The notes under the pieces were generated by a model, which was given only the letters and a program-made list of their open reading frames with translations, was not told where the DNA came from and ran no database searches. 64,000 bases of DNA from Pyropia yezoensis (Eukaryota; Rhodophyta; Bangiophyceae; Bangiales; Bangiaceae). Of the stretch, positions 40,401 through 48,515 are shown one piece after another. Each line of letters starts with the position of its first letter. The stretch's first letter is position 1. A program made the translations under genes and the position numbers. Where the stretch lies: NCBI GenBank assembly GCA_009829735.1, contig CM020620.1, positions 18,124,354-18,188,353 on the forward strand, in the 5' to 3' direction.

Positions 40401-41431
40401 CGTCCAAGGTGCTGGAGCATGAGCGGACCGCCCTCGCCGACGGCGTGCGGGCGGTGCGCCTGCTTGAGGCGGCCGCCGAGGCCGCCCCCGCCGCTGCCGA
40501 CACGCTCATCACGCTGGCGTTTGTGGCCGAGACGCCGCCGGCGTGCCTCGCCGGCGGCGCGGGCGCCGACCCGGACGCGGCCATTGACCGCCCCCGCACC
40601 GCCGTCTACACCCGCCGCGCGGCGGCGCTGGGGAGCATTGCGGGCATCAACAACCTGGGCACCTGCTACCAGGGGGGCTTTGGCGTGGCCGGGGGGGTGG
40701 ACCTGCCGCTCGCGACCGCCCTCTTTGCGCGCGCCGCCGCGGCGGGCCACGCCATAGCGTGGCGCAACCTGGGCCTGCTGTGCGAGGAGGCGACCAACGC
40801 GCTGGGCCTGCCGCTCGCCGCCGCGGCGCGCGTCATGTTTCGCTGCTACGTGTCCGGCGGGGGCGTGTCGGCGCTGCTCGCCGACTGCCCGGCCGCGGCG
40901 GCGGCGGCCGCCGCCGCCGCCGCATCGGGCACCACCCCGTCCCCCCACGGTCAGCCTGCCGGCGCGACCGGCGGCGGCGGCGGCGGCAGCGATGACGCAG
41001 GCGGCCATGACATGGACGACGACGAGGAGGCGGCGGACGCGACGGCGGTGGTGGCCGCCTGGGCGGGCATCCTCCCCGGCCGGGCGGTGGACGTGCGGGC
41101 CGCCGACGCAGACGCCGAGTGCATCGCGCTCGCCGCGCAGTGTGCAGAGCTGGGCGCCGGTTTGCCCCGGTCGGCGGGCCTCGCGCGGCGGCTGTATGAG
41201 CGGGCGGTGGAGGTGGCGACGGCCGCCGCCGCGCGGGCGCGGCGGGGGGGTGACCACGGCGCCGCGACGGTGGCGAATGACGTCAAGGCGCTGTGCCGTA
41301 ATAAGCTGGCGGGGGAGCTTGCAGAGGAGGAGGACGAGGGGGATGGCACTGAAGAAGGGGGGGGGGGGGGGGAGGGGGGGGGGGGGGGGGGGGTGGGGGG
41401 AGGAGTGATGTGGCAAGCGCGCGCGGACTGA
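34469..41431 (+). CDS. Giant low-complexity protein with RGG box and Sel1-like repeats
   Basis: About 2320 residues in one exon. Start chosen at the first ATG (34469); another in-frame ATG is at 34697. Most of it is Ala, Pro, Gly and Ser tracts. A 41-residue Pro/Leu/Gln-rich unit is repeated three times (nt 35250-35640). An RGG/RG box lies at about residues 1407-1432, often RNA-binding, and a basic GRKRQR stretch may be a nuclear signal. The recognisable part is C-terminal, near residues 2030-2130. There NNLGTCYQGGFGV and, 37 residues on, AAAAGHAIAWRNLGLL match Sel1 repeats, helical hairpins that scaffold protein complexes. The tail ends in Glu and Gly runs encoded by long G homopolymers. Function unknown; a Sel1-type scaffold is the safest description. 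Opposite-strand frames (up to 1079 codons) are shadows. Confidence 0.75.
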   Translation: MQGGGVGGDSGGSGGGGVAATAGGRLFIGGGGGGGGASQGLSANAAAAEAAAAEAAAAAAAGCSSSSDDDEVVLVPMASAQSLPPPSPPRPLPLPPSSAVAAAVAAAVAATASRGGQGGQGGQAGRGGRGGRGGGAAARGAATAPLRVIKSRPRDGPVGGSAPAEAASTTFAAAAAVAAALQAETNPVVDVKPVVLTAGVTKPPADGSLPGMGAATARPVSSRLVAPPPPRPPPPPRSTPVAPSPPPPPRPPPPLPPPPPPLPPPLQPLQPLPPLQPPVVAASPVAATPLLPPLQPLQLPLVAAPPLRPLQPLPPLQPPVVAASPVAATPLLPPLQPLQLPLVAAPPLRPLQPLPPLQPPVVAASPVAATPLLPPLQPLQPPPVAAPPAATAPPAAAATQQPMTAAVQSPAAGLPPPPPATPVRPAAGAPAVTAFGPPRPVAPRQLRVSPSTPPLRPGATPSEASSSPPWEPEWTPAEPPSDRADAAPLPPGVTASGDCVSRRRPNGDVPSPLSRPATATAPTAGGGGGVGGGRSGGGDGGGATSAAAVKASAGAAAGAAGSVASSAKSAADAAAAAARGAADAEAVAGASPVTPMTSPAAAPTDAASPSPQPSPLAARRARRAAAGRGSRGGRTTTAAAAGPLAGASRASPRGATDLLLAAAAAAETAAKAGQSAVVALPKPAAAAVPTTAAAAPGAGAAATSGVGSGPPRAVASAPEGKAAAGSAALAVMAAAAAAASASAPAPDGSPRVAPPAPASTTTPSPAAAPATAPTPATSPVQAAASSSAKAPAKAPALATDVTLTASGDVAASSSTAAAIPPLSAVAGGVAPPADTTPPAAPSPPTTPPLPPPADVAATLAALCTQMRSVMDRLNGSGRRRRRGRRRGSGDPDGGRALTGGAAAGAASTGTTTPAAGATSDLTGGSARGPRRRRSSSSSSPMSFLLDDEGDGGGLSDPTDDLVDEPAPPRPPFVTPTRPAGRPVVPAYRSTPVAAATRAAAAAAAAAATAAATPTPALPPPLTPLLPLLTPLQPLVGVPQAGSPEAAAAPPPPHRCPSPAAFFSPPSEPPLPSPDVDIPPYVAAAALAFRRAVGLTAHPASWRGCVGSAFDGVGSSQGLSAGTWPLPLPPSPLPVGFPYVGLRSTFTYLPGGPAEATPPVPPRAAPAAAAASAASAPAGVAAAATAGVASSAGRNGCGGHDDDAGGGGSPPPSTAVTPRRRSSRGLEAAAAAAAAIAASVGGGDGGGDDGDGDGGGDGGGAGGDPHRAGEASSDVPTVGRGRKRQRLATGAVATTGAAATTGAAATPPQRRRRRRLSAAPPPVSTDDDSSAAPSFAQSGSSADAAASSASASPSLGLYETAPRARGRGTPFRGRSPAAAHRGGGEGSMQMTPASRGGRRPTSGGGRRPRGSGRDGRGGRGGRGGRGGGRGSRGEAPPRVAADTAAAAAVAAATAIFGDTPPPDSPSAAARAAAAAAMADGGATGGDWWTTTDGPLPPPPSRSAAAAAAAAAAVAAAAANAAAGDGRPAAAALSVGGSPPPDGGVGDLAAAVAAAASVVGGARPVGDDAGPRGDDVAPVAGGAVQPVMTLGRTANTAANADTDDSDASGAPDRRGVPSAAGDTAGVAPPAVPFRSALRTPPPPGISASPLGVVTAAAAWARGVAYVARGARDEAGADVAVDCLLAAGRLSAAAVAALAPPPYLGGDRRGVPPDDAAVLAAAAVAGGDGGPPLPPPRTPGEAVSAAATAAAVPALRRLAAAKAPLAVVLVDELRAAGLVTPATGPSLVALAAAADALVDPPWPVAPVPEPPLPAGAPAASSDEDDDDDVDGGGGAGDAAAGAAAAIADAAAGGPAARARRLRGMARAAARLRRRAGTLLAPAANPAVRRPGAGIAVALWSAALGVVPAKGAAAVSAHWGLGTASLFGAGTAYAKAAARSHFAAALRGMADGPAVSRWRSAFVKDLGGATRKSRSDIAAMGASKVLEHERTALADGVRAVRLLEAAAEAAPAAADTLITLAFVAETPPACLAGGAGADPDAAIDRPRTAVYTRRAAALGSIAGINNLGTCYQGGFGVAGGVDLPLATALFARAAAAGHAIAWRNLGLLCEEATNALGLPLAAAARVMFRCYVSGGGVSALLADCPAAAAAAAAAAASGTTPSPHGQPAGATGGGGGGSDDAGGHDMDDDEEAADATAVVAAWAGILPGRAVDVRAADADAECIALAAQCAELGAGLPRSAGLARRLYERAVEVATAAAARARRGGDHGAATVANDVKALCRNKLAGELAEEEDEGDGTEEGGGGGEGGGGGGVGGGVMWQARAD
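35250..35640 (+). repeat. Coding minisatellite, 123-bp unit x3
   Basis: The word CGGTTGTCGCGG recurs at 35301, 35424 and 35547, exactly 123 bases apart. Each unit encodes 41 residues of Pro/Leu/Gln-rich sequence containing PPVVAASPVAAT. Copies two and three are almost identical. The unit length keeps the reading frame. Confidence 0.9.
41357..41400 (+). repeat. Poly-G runs at the gene's 3' end
   Basis: Sixteen G at 41357-41372, one A, then twenty G at 41374-41393, inside the last codons of the Sel1-repeat gene. Such runs slip in replication and sequencing, so the annotated C-terminus may shift frame between individuals or assemblies. They can also form G-quadruplexes. Confidence 0.85.
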
Positions 41432-42879
41432 TGGGCGCGTACAGGGCGGCGCAGTGGGGTGAAGAGCGTCTTCAGCGGTGCGGCCCTATACAGACCAACT
41501 TTAAGGGTCACATGTCCATGGCATGATACATACATGCTGTACATACGTGCTCGATGCAGAGTGGTTCGCCGCAAAAGTTGGTCTCGGTCGCAAAGGGACG
41601 CCTCTAACCTACCTATAAACTACATATGTGCCACTACCGTCAGTCGGGCCGGGTGATGAGCGCAAGTGGTGAGGGGGGCGAGTGGGAGCTGAGGTGGGGC
41701 GGGCGAGGGGGGGTCCGCCGATGACGGTGGGGCGGAAGGAGTGGGGATTGGGCTTGGGGCACTGGCGGCGGACGATGCACCGGGGCGAGTGGGATGGGTG
41801 GGGACGACGGCCGGTGGAGCAGCAGCAGCGGCATCAGTGGCGGGGGCTCCACTGACGCTTGGGGGCGAGGCGGTCCCCGTCGTTGTCACCGGCTGGGCGT
41901 CTGCGCGTCGCGGCGCGGCTGGCGGGGAATGGTTGGCGGCGGCAGCGAGGATGGGGAGGGGAGGGAGCTGTCTGGAGGGCGGGGGGTATCCTACCGTCCT
42001 GTGCTGCCGCCCCGTCGCGTTCTGTGTGGGGAGCGCTTGGGGGGCCGCCGCCGGCGACGGCGGCGGCGGCGGCGGCGGCCTGGGTGGTGGCGGCGGCGGG
42101 TACGCGCGGCGGCGGGACGGGCGGCCGCCCGCGGTGCCGTGTGTATGTATGGTCGTCGTCGCCCTGCCGTTCGACGACGCGGCGCACGGGGGCGGGGCCG
42201 ACCCACGCGGGCGGGGCGACGTGCCAGCGACGGCAGCGTCTGGCCGTCCGCCAGGCACAGCGAGCCCGCGCCGCCCGTGTTGCCACGACGCCGCGCGGGG
42301 GGGCGCGTGTGGACGGGAGCCCCCGCGGTCCCCCCCCCCAGCACGAGGCGGCGTGCCGGTGGCCGCGCCGCCGCTGGCGGCCGGTGGGGGAGGCGTCGGG
42401 TGCCGCGGCACCGCGGGCGTGGCGGGGGCCCGGTGGTGGTGGTGGTGGTGGGGGTGGCGGTGGTGGGCGTGACGGCGCGGGTGACGCGGGCGGGGCGCCG
42501 CGTCTTTCCATCGGGGGGCGGCGGCGGGGTGGGCAAGGTGCGCCGTGGGCCCCCGCGGTGGGGTGTGGCGCTGGTGCGGCCGGCGGCAGCGGCGGGGACG
42601 GAGCTGGCCCCGTCATGAAGGAGCCGCACCCGCGAGCGCGCTACCACTTCTTCCCCCCCCCTCCTACAGAGTTTGACATGGCGCAGCCGGCACCCTTGCC
42701 CACCGCTGGCAGACATTCCCCCCCCCCCCCCCCCCCCGCCGCCCTTACCCCCCCCCCCTCACTGTATTCTCGGGGACCCCCCCCCTGTCATCGTCACATC
42801 CCTCCCCGCGCTCGCCCTGACGCTGGCCAAAGCCGCGCGGGTGGTGGCGGCGCTCGCCACTGCCGCGGCCGCCGGGTGT
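41432..42879. other. GC-rich intergenic region
   Basis: No gene is supported with confidence. 41440-41640 is less GC-rich and may be 3' untranslated or promoter sequence. The rest is GC-rich with overlapping long frames on both strands whose products are Ala/Gly/Pro/Arg-rich. A run of twenty C lies at 42718-42737. The following candidate exon could extend back into this region. Confidence 0.4.
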
Positions 42880-43343
42880 CCGTTAGCCCGAAGGTGGCCC
42901 CCACATCCGTCTATCGCATCTTCAATTTCCGCGTCCTCCGTGGCTGTGGGGACGCCACCGTTGGCACCGTCAACTACTACAATGCAATGGTGACCCTACA
43001 CCTACACGACCAAGGCGCTGGGCCCGCCGCTGATGTCGGGCACGTCCGTGGACAGCAAGACTATGTCGATGGGATTGCTCACGATGGGGGGCTTCCTCCC
43101 CGACGGGTGTTACCGCGAGTTTGGGTGTCTCCGAAGCAAGACGGATATCTGTGCAACTCTCCGACGCCGTCTCGATTCAGTGAGTCTGGCCGCGCCTCAC
43201 CCCCTCTCTCTCCCCGCTCTCCCCTCCTCATCCCCCCCGCGGAGCTCTCGCCCCGCCCCTCTACCTGCGCCCTCCCCCCTGCCCCCCGCCCCTCTTTTCA
43301 GTACTTCACTCCCGGTCAAGCCGCACAACCTCCCGCCGTTTGA
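42880..43343 (+). CDS. Candidate exon pair, unknown protein, 3' end
   Basis: Composition between 42880 and 43179 is more balanced than its surroundings and encodes non-repetitive sequence, including MSMGLLTMGGFLPDGCYREF in the frame of 43033. It runs into a good donor (GATTCA|GTGAGT, at 43180). A long pyrimidine tract ends in CCTCTTTTCAG at 43301, which would give a 122-base intron. The second exon keeps frame for 14 codons to a stop. Another frame in the first half also looks protein-like, so upstream structure is unclear. I do not recognise the product. The end overlaps the convergent poly(A) polymerase gene by about 38 bases. Confidence 0.25.
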
Positions 43344-45393
43344 CCATCTGCGGGTCTGCAAAGAGGATGGTGGACAGGGGCGTCGGGTGCTCGGCGGTCG
43401 CGCCCGTTCGGCGCCACCCCCCCAGCGCGGCGGCGGCGGCGGCAAAGACTTTGCGGATCCGCGCCGCCGCGTACGAATTGCGGCCCAGCTCATTCCCCCG
43501 GTCATTTGGGTCCTCCAGTGAGTAGCGCAGCGTGTCCCCGTCGGCGGGCGCCCACCGCCGCGACTTAACCCGGTACCCGGGGGCGGGGGTGTCGCCAACG
43601 GCGATTGACGCAAACGCCACGTTGAAGAGGCGGCCGTAGAGGGTGAAAAAGGTGACGAGGGCGTCGCCCAGGTCGGCCGCCCCCGACGGGAAGTTGAACC
43701 GCAGCGTCTGTAGGTGGGACACGACGAGCAACAGCACCGAGTAGGAGCCGAGGCCGCCCGAGAAGACCTCGTTGAGGCCTCGCTGGTGGAGGAAAGCCTT
43801 GACCACCAACAGCAGCGGGTGCAACGCGGGGTACGCATGGAGGTACCGCCGAATGACGGGTACATTGGTCGGCCCGTTGGGTTGGTTGAATGAGATGTCA
43901 CACGCCACCCCCGACGCGGCGTCGGTGAGCTTGACGAGCGGCACCCGCGCGCGGATGACGCGGAGCGTGCGCACCAGGCCCGGCACTCGCCGCAGCGCTG
44001 ACGCGACCGTCTCGAGCATATCCCGGCCACGCGCGTCCTCGGGCGCGCCCATCACGCACACGTCCACGTCGCTGGTCGGCAGGTACAGGCGGGTGGCGTA
44101 GGATCCAAACAGCTCCACCTTTGCCGACGGCCACAGCTGCCCAATGACGCGGCGGAGGGTGGCGACGAGAGCCTCTCGCGCCGCCTCTTCGGCGGTGGTG
44201 GGCGCCATAAAGTTGGCAAACTGCAGCACCTCATAGTGCAGCGACACTGTCGGCGACCGAGCGTACGCGACCGCGTCGGCGCCGTCGCGGTCGGTGATCC
44301 ACGGCGGCATCGTCGAGTCGTCCCACGGGTCGTCGTCGGCGAGTGCGGCGGCGGCGGCGGCGGCGGAAACGCCATCCGACGGGAGCTCCCCGTCTTCCCA
44401 GTCGGGGTTATCCACGTCAATGGGTGCTTCAACATTGGCGATGGTGGACGCGGCGGCGGCAGTGTCGGCGGCCGCCGCCGCAGCGGCCGCGCGGCGCGCA
44501 CGGCGGCTGCCACTAAGGGGCGGCGACGAGGTTACCGCGTCGGCCGCCGTCGCGGCGGCGGCCGCCACCCCCGCGGCGTCGGCCGGTTCGTCCGTGTCGA
44601 GCGACAGGAATTCCCCAAGGTCAGGGAGCGCCACCCGCCGGCGCTTGGTCGAGGGGACCCTCCCGCCGCCTCCAGCCGACGCGCCCCCTTCCTCGCCGGG
44701 CGCGTCCCCAACGGCGGCCGCATCCCCGGCCATGGCCTTGCGTGCGGCCGCCAGCGCTGTCGCCACCGCCGCGGCGGCGCGACCCTCTTCCGCGGGCGTC
44801 TCGGTCATGAGGGCGTCCAGGTAGGCGTCGCCACCAGGGGCTGCCGTGTACCGCAGAGGCCCGTACGCGCCGTCGCCGTCCGAGTCGTCGCCCCTCCTGC
44901 CGGCAGCGGCAGCCCCTGATGGGGAGCCACTCTGTTGTTGCCGCTGCCGCCGCAGCCGCCGCCGCACGGCGGCCGAGCTCCCCGACGACCCGTCGCTGCT
45001 GTCCCCACCACCGCCGTTGCCGCCATCACTCTCCGAGTCAGACGGCCGGAGGATGTCGGCAAGGATAGCTTCGGCGGCGGCGGCCGACACGGCCATCGCG
45101 GCGGGGCGAGCTGGCGGTCGGGCCGCCGCCGCCGCCGCCGCGGACTTGGCGGCCTTGGCCGCGGCTGCGGTCGAGGCGGCGGCGGCGGCGGCGGCGGTGG
45201 CGGCCACCGCCTTAGCCGCCGCCCGCTCCTCGGCGCGCTTGCGCTTGGCCGCCTTGCGGCCGGGCGTCTTGGGCGGTGCGTCGGCGGGCGCGCCCTCGGC
45301 ACCGCCCGCAGGCGCACCGGCGGGCGCTCCACCGGCGGCGGGCGCCTCGGCCGGCACGGGCGCGCCCTCGTCCACGTCGTACACCTCGGCCAT
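43306..45393 (-). CDS. TRF4/PAPD5-type non-canonical poly(A) polymerase
   Basis: A 695-residue nucleotidyltransferase of the Cid1/TRF4 family, which adds short oligo(A) tails to nuclear RNAs for exosome decay or maturation. Residues 1-360 are Ala/Ser-rich low complexity with acidic patches. The catalytic domain starts near 365. FGSYATRLYLPTSDVDVCVMG spans about 428-448 and holds the G-S motif and the first two catalytic Asp; the third Asp is in ACDISFN near 498. A PAP-associated domain follows, with LEDPNDRGNELGRNSY near 626-641, very like TRF4 and PAPD5/7. No zinc knuckle or RNA-recognition motif is seen, so an Air-type partner may be needed, as in TRAMP. ATG at 45393 (GCCATGGCC) is convincing. 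One exon. Confidence 0.92.
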   Translation of the reverse strand: MAEVYDVDEGAPVPAEAPAAGGAPAGAPAGGAEGAPADAPPKTPGRKAAKRKRAEERAAAKAVAATAAAAAAASTAAAAKAAKSAAAAAAARPPARPAAMAVSAAAAEAILADILRPSDSESDGGNGGGGDSSDGSSGSSAAVRRRLRRQRQQQSGSPSGAAAAGRRGDDSDGDGAYGPLRYTAAPGGDAYLDALMTETPAEEGRAAAAVATALAAARKAMAGDAAAVGDAPGEEGGASAGGGGRVPSTKRRRVALPDLGEFLSLDTDEPADAAGVAAAAATAADAVTSSPPLSGSRRARRAAAAAAAADTAAAASTIANVEAPIDVDNPDWEDGELPSDGVSAAAAAAALADDDPWDDSTMPPWITDRDGADAVAYARSPTVSLHYEVLQFANFMAPTTAEEAAREALVATLRRVIGQLWPSAKVELFGSYATRLYLPTSDVDVCVMGAPEDARGRDMLETVASALRRVPGLVRTLRVIRARVPLVKLTDAASGVACDISFNQPNGPTNVPVIRRYLHAYPALHPLLLVVKAFLHQRGLNEVFSGGLGSYSVLLLVVSHLQTLRFNFPSGAADLGDALVTFFTLYGRLFNVAFASIAVGDTPAPGYRVKSRRWAPADGDTLRYSLEDPNDRGNELGRNSYAAARIRKVFAAAAAALGGWRRTGATAEHPTPLSTILFADPQMVKRREVVRLDRE

Positions 45394-46964
45394 GGCAGGC
45401 GGGGTGGTGGCAGCGGCAGCAGCAGCGGCGGCAGCGACAGCGGCGCGGGGTGCCCCCCCCCCCCCCCCTTATCCCCACCCCCACCCGCGGCACCCCCTTC
45501 CTCACGGGACCGCTTGACCCGCCGCGCCGCGCGGGCGCGGGCGCGGGAGCCCTTGGCCACCGCCCCTGCAGGGGAGAGGTCTACTGGAGTAGCTGGCGGC
45601 GCCACCGAGTGAACCGCCACCAGCGGGGGGGCGGAAGAGGCCGCGGCGGCGGCGGTGTGGGTCGTAGTCGCGGCAGCAGCGGCGGTGGTGGCAGCGGCCG
45701 CGGCAGTGGCACCGCTGTTGGATAATGATGCGGAAGAGGGGGGAGGAGCCCGCCGCCGCCGGCCGGTGCGCATCACAGAGGGCACGTGGGTGATGGGTGC
45801 GGGGCGAGGGGCGCGTGGGGGACGAGTGCTGGGGGGTGGGAGAAAACAGACGGGATGAGGGCGCGGGGAGGCGTGGCAGAGAGGAGGGCGAGATAGGGGG
45901 CAGCAAAGGGCCAGACAAGGGTGGGGACGAAGAGCCACGGGGCGAGGCGAGCGTGGGGAGCGGTGGCAGAGGAAGCCGACGAACTGGCGGCGGCCGACGC
46001 GCGCGCTGCACCGCACGGCCGCGGCGGTCGCCGCTGCGGGTCCCGTCGGCTTGCCAAAAAAAAACAACACAAAAACAAGGGTGGCTCAAAACTCCGCATT
46101 ACGCTCGCGTGAGGCTTAACTAGACCAGCAAGTACACTTCAGGGGTGAAAAATGAAAAAGACGGGTCGGGCCCACCGGCCGGCAGATTTGCACCCCGATC
46201 GCTCGCGCGCCATCCCCCCCGCCGGCGCGCGCGCGCGCGCGCGGCGCGCGGCTGGCCGCGGCGCTGCCGACCACATGTGCTGTGCAGCGGAGGATGTGGG
46301 AGGAGAGGAGCTGAGGGGAAGGGGGGGGCGGGGGTCTTCCCACCCGTCGGCCGGTGAGCAGGAGGAGCGCAACCGCCAGTGGGGCGTGGAGGGGGGGGGC
46401 TCCGTGGGCGCGAGGAATCCGCACGCCTCGCCTGCCGCGAGACACCTCACCTCGTGGTGGCGAGGGGCAGGGGGGGGGGGGGGGGGGGGGGGGGCGCGCG
46501 CTGTCGCGCCGCCAGGCCGCCAAAGAGGGGCGGGGCGAGCGAACGAGCGAGACCAGCCACCGGCCGCGTCGTGGCAGACCCCAGGAGCGCGCGGGGTGGC
46601 GCGCAGGAGCGTGTGGGGCGGGCGCGCATGAAGGGGCACAGCGCGACGCGTCATTCCCGTCTCTGTTGCCTCTTGCAAAGTGCTCCCGGCAAGGCCCAAG
46701 CGGCCGCCGTTCAGGACCGCCGGCCGCCAGTGTGGCTATTTTCCTTGGCAACTGCAGCCTGACTGCCGCGAAAAAAAAAAAAAGACACAGACCGCATCAT
46801 CCGCAGTGTTCCAAAACGGGGTCCCCGCGCACCGGACACCAAAGTTTGCTCCCCCCCCCGGAGCCCCCAACCGTCGCCACACCACCCACTCGCCCAACCC
46901 CCCCCCCACCCACCCATCCGGCCGCCCACATCCCCACCGCACCGTCCGCTGCGCGCACTCCGCG
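45394..46964. other. Intergenic region between poly(A) polymerase and RNase H1
   Basis: It should contain the poly(A) polymerase promoter and the RNase H1 3' end. There is an alternating GC tract near 46226-46250, a run of twenty-four G at 46471-46494 (likely quadruplex), and a run of A near 46771-46783. A minus-strand frame (46070 down into the next gene) gives Ala/Thr/Pro-rich peptide without a domain; I do not call it. Confidence 0.45.
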
Positions 46965-48515
46965 CTACTTGCCAATACCAGCCACGGCGAGCCGGTCGGC
47001 ACCCTCATTGCCAGCGAGACCCGCATGGCCCTTGACCCACTCCACCTCCACCCCCCGCCCAGGCCGCCGGGCGGCGGCGAGCAGCCAGTCGAGACGCTCC
47101 CACAGGTCCCGGTTCTTGACCTCCTTCCCTGCAGAGGTCTTCCAGCCTTTGGTCTTCCACCCCGCCACCCAGCTGTTGAGGCCCTTGCACGTGTAGGACG
47201 AGTCTGTCTTGATGACCACGGGGCGAAGGACGGGGGGGGCAGAGACCGGCACGCCCTGCCAGACCACGTGGCTTGCCGCAGAGGCTGGGCCACCGCCAAC
47301 GCTGCCACCATAAAGGCCATGGCCGCCGCCGTTGGCATAACCGTGGACACCGCCGTGGACGCCGCCTCCACTCGCGTAGCCGCTGTGGTCAGCGCCGCCA
47401 CTATAGCCACCGTGGCCACCACCGCCGCCGCTCACACCCCCGCCGCCACCGCCGTCAACGACGCCCACGTCCGCCCCACCCTGCAGTACCACCTCCAGCG
47501 CGCGGATCACACCCATCATTTCGGCCCGCTGGTTGGTCTGTATTGACCCCGGGAGCCCCTCCGACACGTTGCGTCCGTCGCCGTCGCCAAACCAGACCCC
47601 CACTCCAGCAACGGCACCCTCAAACCCATTGTTGGAGCACGCCCCATCGGTAAAAATAACCACCTTTCCCCGGTCCGCCTCCAGGCCCCGTGCCGCCGCC
47701 GCCGCCGCTGCTGCCACGTCTGCCTCGCTCATCGACTCCATCTGCCGCGGCTGGCCGGCCGCGGCGGTCGAGGACTGCTGCGCCGTCGAGTTGGACGAGG
47801 AGGCGTGGAGCCGCCGAACCCCGCGGGCGGCAGCAGCCGAAATGCCGCTGCTGCGGCCGCCGCCGGCGCCACCACTCAGACCGGGGAGCCCCCCCCGGAG
47901 CGCCGGGTCCATCCCCGGCACCAGCGCAGGAGTGGCTGACGCCGACGCGGAGCCCCCTCCCCCTCCGCGGCCCAACGGCCCGCCCGTAGCCGCAAACGAC
48001 TGCGCCTCGGCCAAGGTGCGGAAGGACTTGAAGCGAGCACCCGGCACGCCCTGCACCTGCCGCTGGCACTCAGCCCAGGTGGGGTAGACGGCGGGGCCGC
48101 CACGCCCGTGGGCGACCGCGTAAAACTTGGTCTTGGCAGGCTTCACCACACCCCCCGACACGCCCAACAGCCCACGGGAGGACGAGCCAGACGCCCCAGA
48201 CGCGGAGGAGCCCGCACTACGCGCGCCTCGGCTGCTAGCAGAGGCGGGCAGGGGGGGGGTCGGCGCCCCCGCCCGCGCACCCGGGTCCACCGGGAGGCCA
48301 TAGTAACCGCCGCCAACGCCGTGACCGTGGCTGTGACCGTGGCCATGGCCACGAACGGGCCGCGCGCCGGGCGTCATGACCGACGGCACCGGCCGCGCCG
48401 CCACGTGCAGAGGGGGGCGACGCAGCCACAGGTGACGCAACACCCCAGTCGCTGCCGTTGATAGAAAGGCCACAAGCGTTGATGAGGAATGGCCCACGAG
48501 CCGAGTCGGGAACAT
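46965..48515 (-). CDS. Ribonuclease H1, probably dual-targeted
   Basis: A 516-residue RNase H1, which cuts RNA in RNA-DNA hybrids (R-loops, primers). An N-terminal hybrid-binding domain lies near residues 131-175 (KFYAVAHGRG, YPTWAECQRQV, FKSF). The catalytic domain starts near 283, with Asp in FTDGACSNN, Glu in NQRAEMMG near 334, Asp in KTDSSYT near 436, His in KGHAG and Asp in EGADRLA near 506. All active-site residues are present. A Gly/His/Tyr-rich insertion of about 85 residues lies between the catalytic Glu and the third motif. The first 46 residues have Arg, Ser and hydrophobics and no acidic residue, like a mitochondrial leader. Met47 could start a nuclear form, as known for animal RNASEH1. 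One exon. Confidence 0.94.
   Translation of the reverse strand: MFPTRLVGHSSSTLVAFLSTAATGVLRHLWLRRPPLHVAARPVPSVMTPGARPVRGHGHGHSHGHGVGGGYYGLPVDPGARAGAPTPPLPASASSRGARSAGSSASGASGSSSRGLLGVSGGVVKPAKTKFYAVAHGRGGPAVYPTWAECQRQVQGVPGARFKSFRTLAEAQSFAATGGPLGRGGGGGSASASATPALVPGMDPALRGGLPGLSGGAGGGRSSGISAAAARGVRRLHASSSNSTAQQSSTAAAGQPRQMESMSEADVAAAAAAAARGLEADRGKVVIFTDGACSNNGFEGAVAGVGVWFGDGDGRNVSEGLPGSIQTNQRAEMMGVIRALEVVLQGGADVGVVDGGGGGGVSGGGGGHGGYSGGADHSGYASGGGVHGGVHGYANGGGHGLYGGSVGGGPASAASHVVWQGVPVSAPPVLRPVVIKTDSSYTCKGLNSWVAGWKTKGWKTSAGKEVKNRDLWERLDWLLAAARRPGRGVEVEWVKGHAGLAGNEGADRLAVAGIGK

Noticed and set aside
41859-43343. 494-codon plus-strand frame
   Set aside because: Mostly Gly/Ala/Arg-rich; only its right end looks coding, and the splice signals suit another frame better.
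44805-46070. 421-codon minus-strand frame overlapping the poly(A) polymerase start
   Set aside because: Different frame from the enzyme, low complexity, and no acceptor site joins it to the gene.
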